Part shown: one piece after another, positions 5,525 to 9,054 of the stretch | Layout: each line of letters opens with the position of its first letter | Position numbering within the stretch: position 1 is the stretch's first letter | Source of the DNA: an uncultured bacterium | GTDB lineage: Bacteria > Bacteroidota > Bacteroidia > Sphingobacteriales > Sphingobacteriaceae | Assembly: GCA_903958995.1 (NCBI GenBank) | Contig: CAJBVG010000298.1 | Location: 1 to 9,054, forward strand | DNA: 9,054 nucleotides | Direction: 5' to 3' | Position numbers and translations under genes: made by a program | Notes under the pieces: generated by a model | Databases searched by the model: none | Told to the model about the DNA's origin: nothing | The model's input: only the letters and a program-made list of their open reading frames with translations

Positions 5525-7966
5525 ATGCAACATCAATATACAGCAGCGCAATTAGAACACTTATGGGAATGTAAAGCGAGTATCATTAATCCTTCCTCGA
5601 GTATTCAATGGCTATTAATTGATAGTCGCAAAGTGATTAATGCCCAAGCATCCTTGTTCTTTGCTTTACAAGGCAAGCAAGATGCGCATCTATACATTGC
5701 TGAATTGTACAATCGTGGTGTACGAAATTTCGTAATTACTCAAACCGATTTTCCTATAGAGAAATTTGCTGAAGCTAATTTTTTCTTTGTAGCAGATGCG
5801 CTAAGAACTATGCAATTGCTAGTGTCTTACCATCGTGAGCATTTCGATTATACAATTATAGGTATTACAGGTAGTAATGGTAAAACAGTAGTAAAAGATT
5901 GGTTGTATCAATTAATATCTCCCGAAAAATCTATTGTTCGTAGTCCGAAAAGTTATAACTCACAAATTGGCGTACCCCTTTCGGTATGGCAAATGAACCA
6001 TACTTACCAACTCGGTATTTTTGAAGCCGGTATCTCTACTTCGAATGAAATGGATGCTTTGGAAGAGATCATACATCCACAAATTGGAATCTTAACAAAT
6101 ATACTTTCGGCACATGATGATGGTTTTACAAGTAAAGAGGAGAAGCTAAAAGAAAAGTTAAAATTATTCAAGCACGCTTCTAAAGTAGTGTATGGGAAAC
6201 AATATGTTCCCGATGGCTTAATCCCTGCAAACCGTTCATTTACTTGGGCATTGCAGTCGAAGGCCGATCTAGAAATTAGATCCATCCATAAATTAGAAAT
6301 TGGTACCGTTATAAAAGCAATCTATGCCAGTTTTGAATTTGAAATACATACACCGTTTAACGACGATGCTTCAATAGAGAATAGTATTATTTGTGCAGCA
6401 AGTATGCTTTGCTTAGGCTATGATGTAGCGATTGTTCAAGAAAGAATAAAGCAATTACAGTCCATCCCGATGCGCTTGCAAATGAAACAAGGCATTCAGC
6501 AATCGAGTATTATTAATGATAGTTACAGTGCAGACATAGCCTCATTATTTATTGCTGTTGATTTCTTATTTCAACAAAAGCACGATCGTAAAACCATTAT
6601 TATTTCCGACATGATTCATGCGGCGAATGAAAATGTTTACGAACTGATGTCGGATTATTTCCAAGCACATAAAATAGATCGTGTGATTGGTATTGGTAAA
6701 GAAATTTCTGCTCACGCCCATCTGTTTTCAATGGATACTCAGTTCTTTAATACCACTGAAGAATTCCTACAAGCCTTTAGTAGCTTCGATTTCAGCAGGG
6801 AAGGGATACTCATAAAGGGTGCACGTACTTTTGCTTTCGAAAAAATTGCACAACGTTTAGAAGAGAAAGTACACGATACTGTTTTAGAAGTAAACTTGAA
6901 TGCCATTGTTCATAATCTGAATTTTTATCGCTCGCAATTACACATTGGTACTAAAGTAATGGTGATGGTAAAAGCTTTTGCCTATGGCAGTGGAAGTTTT
7001 GAAGTTGCCAATGTATTGCAATACAATAAAGTTGATTATTTAGCCGTAGCCTATGCCGACGAAGGGGTAGCCTTACGTTCAGCAGGGATAAGTGTTCCAA
7101 TTATGGTGATGAGTCCGGAGAGTAATGCTTTTGCGAAAATGATTGCCAATAAGTTAGAACCTGAAATTTACAATGCGAGTATTCTAAATGCTTTTATCAA
7201 TCACTTAAAATTGGAAGGGATAAAAAATTATCCTATCCATTTAAAGTTAGATACTGGCATGCATCGTTTAGGCTTTGAGATTAATGATATCGAAGAAATC
7301 ACCACATTCATTAAAGATGAAACGATAAAAGTAGTATCGGTATTCTCGCACCTTGCAGCTTCTGAAGCTGAAGAGCACGATGAGTTCACCAGATCACAAC
7401 TGGATAAGTTTGATCGTATGTATGCGAAACTTCGTAATAATTTACATTATGATGCCTTACGACATGTAGCCAATACCGCAGGTATATTACGTTTCCCAGA
7501 ATCGCACTACGAAATGGTACGATTAGGAATTGGTTTATATGGTGTAGAAAATGTGGGGAATTACGAACACGAATTGCAACGTGTAGTTGAGTTAAAAACC
7601 ACAGTGACGCAAATTCGTAAAGTAACAAAAGGCGAAAGTATTGGATACAGTAGGAAAGGTTTGCTGAATTACGATGCCGAAATTGCTACCATTAAAATTG
7701 GTTATGCCGATGGGTATAATAGAGCATTTGGAAATGGTGTGGCGGAAGTGATGATAAATGGTAAACGAGCAAAAGTTGTAGGAAGTGTGTGTATGGACAT
7801 GTGTATGGTAGATGTAACAGGTTTGAATGTTCAGGAAGGTGATGAAGTGATTGTTTTTGGTGATAATCCAACAATTAAAGAGCTTGCCGATAAAATAAAT
7901 ACCATACCTTACGAAATATTAACAAGCATATCACAACGAGTACAGAGGGTATATTACTATGAATAA
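5525..7966 (+). CDS. murF-alr: Bifunctional MurF / alanine racemase fusion
   Basis: An 813-residue cytoplasmic fusion known from Bacteroidota. The N-terminal half (about 1-445) is UDP-MurNAc-tripeptide--D-Ala-D-Ala ligase; the C-terminal half (about 453-813) is PLP-dependent alanine racemase, which supplies D-Ala for the same branch of peptidoglycan synthesis. MurF motifs: P-loop GITGSNGKT (113-121, K120), IFEAGIS (165-171, E167), AHDDGF (196-201) with K211 aligning to the carbamylated lysine of E. coli MurF, and NDSYSAD (331-337). Racemase motifs: PLP lysine K483 in MVKAFAYGSG with Y487, KLDTGMHRLGF (574-584), R666 in VRLGIGLYG, the second catalytic base Y708 in GESIGYSRKG, IGYADGY (725-731), CMDMC (756-760), and Y796 in IPYEI. 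All key residues of both halves are present. A TTG two codons upstream (5519) is possible, but ATG 5525 is preferred. The 3' end overlaps the DUF502 gene by 8 nt. Confidence 0.96.
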   Translation: MQHQYTAAQLEHLWECKASIINPSSSIQWLLIDSRKVINAQASLFFALQGKQDAHLYIAELYNRGVRNFVITQTDFPIEKFAEANFFFVADALRTMQLLVSYHREHFDYTIIGITGSNGKTVVKDWLYQLISPEKSIVRSPKSYNSQIGVPLSVWQMNHTYQLGIFEAGISTSNEMDALEEIIHPQIGILTNILSAHDDGFTSKEEKLKEKLKLFKHASKVVYGKQYVPDGLIPANRSFTWALQSKADLEIRSIHKLEIGTVIKAIYASFEFEIHTPFNDDASIENSIICAASMLCLGYDVAIVQERIKQLQSIPMRLQMKQGIQQSSIINDSYSADIASLFIAVDFLFQQKHDRKTIIISDMIHAANENVYELMSDYFQAHKIDRVIGIGKEISAHAHLFSMDTQFFNTTEEFLQAFSSFDFSREGILIKGARTFAFEKIAQRLEEKVHDTVLEVNLNAIVHNLNFYRSQLHIGTKVMVMVKAFAYGSGSFEVANVLQYNKVDYLAVAYADEGVALRSAGISVPIMVMSPESNAFAKMIANKLEPEIYNASILNAFINHLKLEGIKNYPIHLKLDTGMHRLGFEINDIEEITTFIKDETIKVVSVFSHLAASEAEEHDEFTRSQLDKFDRMYAKLRNNLHYDALRHVANTAGILRFPESHYEMVRLGIGLYGVENVGNYEHELQRVVELKTTVTQIRKVTKGESIGYSRKGLLNYDAEIATIKIGYADGYNRAFGNGVAEVMINGKRAKVVGSVCMDMCMVDVTGLNVQEGDEVIVFGDNPTIKELADKINTIPYEILTSISQRVQRVYYYE

Positions 7967-8507
7967 ATTCATTAAAATTTTTGTCAATTATTTTTTCAAA
8001 GGGGTTTTAATTTTTGTGCCTTTGGCCTTTAGTGTATATGTTATTTACTCAGTAGTTTCTACTGTAGATAGTATTATCGACTTAGGTTTCCCAGGTTCAG
8101 GGTTTTTAGTGGCCATTGTAGGATTAGCATTTATTGGATTATTAGTTACTTCATTTATTACCGAACCTATTTATAATTATTTTGATAAGCTTCTAAACCG
8201 AATGCCGATTTTTAAATTGATGTACTCTTCGGTACGCGATTTATTAGAAGCCTTTGTTGGAGAAGATAAAAAGTTCAATGAACCCGTTTTAGTAGAAATT
8301 TCAGAAGGCATAAAGCAAGTTGGATTCCTTACCCAAAATAACTTAAGCAGTATCGGATTAGATGAAGATGTAGCGGTGTATTTCCCATTCTCTTATAGCA
8401 TTGCCGGAAAGGTGCTCATCGTTAACAAATCGAAAGTTTCTCCCTTACGTATGAAAGCCGCAGATGCCATGAAGTTTGTGGTGTCGGGTGGAGTCTCCGA
8501 AATTTAG
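7959..8507 (+). CDS. DUF502 family membrane protein
   Basis: A 182-residue protein of the DUF502 family (PF04367 from memory), found across bacteria and in plants as COV/LIKE-COV proteins; its biochemical role is unknown. Two transmembrane helices are visible, at about 12-36 (FFKGVLIFVPLAFSVYVIY) and 47-68 (SGFLVAIVGLAFIGLLVTSF). They are followed by the conserved cytoplasm-side block NRMPIFKLMYSSVRDLLEAF (80-99), and then a soluble beta-rich domain (about 104-175) with VEISEGIKQVGFLT and VYFPFSYSIAGKVLIV. The length is near normal for the family. Its ATG lies inside the last codons of murF-alr (8-nt overlap), so translation is coupled and both are probably read from the same promoter. The last gene of the operon, it runs into a repeat-rich spacer and a terminator about 260 nt downstream. 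Confidence 0.9.
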   Translation: MNKFIKIFVNYFFKGVLIFVPLAFSVYVIYSVVSTVDSIIDLGFPGSGFLVAIVGLAFIGLLVTSFITEPIYNYFDKLLNRMPIFKLMYSSVRDLLEAFVGEDKKFNEPVLVEISEGIKQVGFLTQNNLSSIGLDEDVAVYFPFSYSIAGKVLIVNKSKVSPLRMKAADAMKFVVSGGVSEI

Positions 8508-8519
8508 TATCGAGTATCG
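8506..8519. repeat. Tandem 7-mer overlapping the DUF502 stop codon
   Basis: AGTATCG occurs twice in tandem (8506-8512 and 8513-8519). The first copy includes the last two bases of the TAG stop of the DUF502 gene. Such short tandem repeats begin the repeat-rich stretch that follows. Confidence 0.55.
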
Positions 8520-8522
8520 GGT

Positions 8523-8597
8523 AAATGTGCAGACTTGTGCTGAGCGGAGCCGAAGCATGCGAAAATGCGAAAATGCGAAGATGTGCAAATGTGCAGA
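8523..8597. repeat. 8-nt tandem repeat block with flanking 11-nt direct repeat
   Basis: Five consecutive octamers fill 8557-8596: ATGCGAAA twice, ATGCGAAG, ATGTGCAA and ATGTGCAG. The 11-mer AAATGTGCAGA stands at 8523-8533 and again at 8587-8597, bracketing a segment with TGAGCGGAGCCGAAGC (8541-8556), which resembles a dispersed intergenic motif I recall from Bacteroidota genomes. A frame of 67 codons runs through here, but its content is repeat sequence and it is not called as a gene. Confidence 0.65.
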
Positions 8598-8648
8598 TTT
8601 TAATAGATAACTATCGTGATTCACTTTTTCTCATCTATGCATTTGCAC
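8583..8648. repeat. Inverted repeat GTGCAAATG / CATTTGCAC
   Basis: GTGCAAATG (8583-8591) and CATTTGCAC (8640-8648) are perfect 9-bp inverted repeats 48 nt apart. AGATG (8580-8584) and CATCT (8651-8655) outside them are also complementary but out of register, so a longer imperfect cruciform is possible. The loop holds GATAACTATCG (8606-8616), a degenerate copy of the centre of the palindrome at 8679-8696. Confidence 0.5.
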
Positions 8649-8678
8649 CTCATCTTACGCCGAGGCAGGCAATTTCGC

Positions 8679-8696
8679 TCCCGATAGCTATCGGGA
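8679..8696. repeat. Perfect 18-nt palindrome
   Basis: TCCCGATAGCTATCGGGA is a perfect palindrome. I recall CCCGATAGCTATCGGG as a frequent intergenic element in Bacteroidota, so this is more likely a dispersed REP-like repeat than a specific operator. It is not followed by a T-run on either strand, so it is not a classical terminator, though it would form a strong hairpin in the 3' region of the murF-alr-DUF502 transcript. Confidence 0.65.
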
Positions 8697-8764
8697 TGAG
8701 ACAAAGCACGCTGGACAATAAATATTAGATTAGCCCAATAATCCAAATCTCAAATCTTAATTCT

Positions 8765-8793
8765 AATTTGTGTCCTTAAAGACACAAATTTTT
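8765..8793 (+). terminator. Intrinsic terminator downstream of murF-alr and the DUF502 gene
   Basis: AATTTGTGTC (8765-8774) and GACACAAATT (8781-8790) form a perfect 10-bp stem with loop CTTAAA, running into TTTTT (8789-8793) on the plus strand. On the minus strand no T-run follows, so it acts in the plus direction. It lies about 260 nt after the DUF502 stop and just before the CRISPR boundary, where it would keep operon transcripts out of the array. Confidence 0.68.
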
Positions 8794-8826
8794 GATTAAT
8801 CTGTAATTAAAAACACCTAATCGCTA

Positions 8827-8873
8827 TTGAAAGCAAAAAATCGAAATGTTTTATTGAGATTTTTTGCTTTCAA
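8827..8873 (-). repeat. 16-bp inverted repeat joined to the terminal CRISPR repeat
   Basis: TTGAAAGCAAAAAATC (8827-8842) is the exact reverse complement of GATTTTTTGCTTTCAA (8858-8873), with a 15-nt loop. The right arm lies inside the outermost CRISPR repeat and includes its 3-T insertion relative to the other copies; the left arm matches that expanded form, not the normal repeat. On the minus strand, the inferred direction of array transcription, this gives a strong hairpin at the trailer end. The left arm could be an inverted repeat fragment, a stop/processing structure or part of a small RNA. It pairs only with the 3' half of the crRNA repeat, so it does not look like a normal tracrRNA anti-repeat. 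Confidence 0.7.
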
Positions 8874-9054
8874 ATTTGTTCTTTACGATATTAGCTACAA
8901 CGCACCAATAACATTAATTAAAATACTATCGGTTGTGATTTGCTTTCAAATTTGTTCTTTACGATATTAGCTACAACTAGTTTTTTTTTTTTTATAAAAC
9001 ATTCCCTGTTGTGATTTGCTTTCAAATTTGTTCTTTACGATATTAGCTACAACC
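8853..9054 (-). CRISPR. CRISPR array end, type II-C-like (3 repeats, 2 spacers, continues off the window)
   Basis: Two identical 46-nt repeats lie at 8932-8977 and 9008-9053, and a variant of 49 nt at 8853-8901. On the plus strand they run from GTTGTGATTTGCTTTC to ATATTAGCTACAAC, with GTTGT/ACAAC as complementary ends and a central CAAATTTG palindrome. The variant copy differs at its left end (two substitutions and three extra T), while its right 36 nt from GCTTTC on are identical. Spacers are 30 nt each: 8902-8931, and 8978-9007 with a T13 run. Base 9054 starts the next spacer. A repeat of 46-47 nt containing GATTTGCTTTCAAATT and 30-nt spacers is what I know from Bacteroidota type II-C (Cas9) loci. 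The minus-strand repeat starts GTTGTAGCT like the Neisseria type II-C crRNA repeat, and the degenerate copy is at the left; both suggest leftward transcription with the leader to the right. No cas gene is in the window. Confidence 0.93.

Noticed and set aside
6004..7874. Minus-strand open frames of 60-93 codons inside murF-alr
   Set aside because: They are fully antisense to a gene with all catalytic motifs of both enzyme halves, and their compositions look like reverse-frame artefacts.
8679..8696. The 18-nt palindrome as an operator or a terminator
   Set aside because: No T-run follows on either strand and no promoter is nearby; the motif is better explained as a dispersed Bacteroidota intergenic repeat.
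8525..8728. A 67-codon plus-strand frame after the DUF502 gene
   Set aside because: It is made of octamer repeats and a perfect palindrome, its sequence resembles no protein family, and it has no start context.
8827..8842. The left hairpin arm as a tracrRNA anti-repeat
   Set aside because: It complements only the 3' half of the crRNA-orientation repeat, not its first bases, which pair with tracrRNA in known type II systems; no typical tracrRNA tail with terminator follows in that direction.
8845..9003. AATGTTTTAT in the hairpin loop (8845-8854) matching the reverse strand of spacer 2 (8994-9003)
   Set aside because: A 10-nt AT-rich match is expected by chance in such sequence, and it has no positional logic.

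Overview
The window reads as a piece of a Bacteroidota chromosome (the Bacteroidetes phylum; a chitinophagal, sphingobacterial or flavobacterial lineage cannot be told apart by eye). The evidence is an AT-rich composition, a fused murF-alr gene, a Rho factor with a long low-complexity insert, DUF2851 and PspC-like genes side by side, promoters of the TTTG-N19/20-TAnnTTTG type, almost no Shine-Dalgarno sequences, and a 46-nt CRISPR repeat of the Bacteroidota type II-C kind.

Layout. 1-547 (minus): 5'-terminal 182 codons of pssA (phosphatidylserine synthase), cut by the window edge. 559-2235 (minus): rho, 11 nt upstream of pssA and probably co-transcribed with it. 2236-2388: divergent promoter region with a hairpin in the middle. 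2389-4766 (plus): pyrF, a DUF2851 protein and a PspC-domain membrane protein, closely spaced. 4796-5460 (minus): recX, preceded by and translationally coupled to a 61-codon remnant of a short-chain dehydrogenase (SDR). The two plus and minus units converge at 4767-4795. 5461-5524: short divergent promoter region. 5525-8507 (plus): murF-alr fusion overlapping a DUF502 membrane protein by 8 nt. 8508-8852: about 345 bases without a gene, holding a mosaic of short repeats and palindromes, then a good plus-strand intrinsic terminator at 8765-8793. 8827-9054: a CRISPR array end with a 16-bp inverted repeat at its boundary, three repeats and two 30-nt spacers; the array continues beyond the right edge.

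How it fits together. Most genes are housekeeping: transcription termination (rho), phospholipid synthesis (pssA), UMP synthesis (pyrF), control of RecA (recX), and the D-alanine branch of peptidoglycan synthesis (murF-alr makes D-Ala and adds D-Ala-D-Ala to the UDP-MurNAc precursor). The accessory part is the CRISPR array. Its repeat, read on the minus strand, begins GTTGTAGCT as in the Neisseria type II-C crRNA repeat, and on that strand each repeat carries a promoter-like GTTG-N19-CAAATTTG. I infer leftward transcription, possibly initiated inside the repeats, with the trailer end in this window and the leader and cas genes outside it. No cas gene or obvious tracrRNA is visible here.

The most interesting items are the repeat-embedded promoter and the perfect hairpin fused to the terminal repeat, the internally deleted SDR retained in front of recX, the near-leaderless promoter arrangement of several genes, the disordered insert of Rho, and a possible PD-(D/E)xK-like nuclease signature plus cysteine cluster in the DUF2851 protein.
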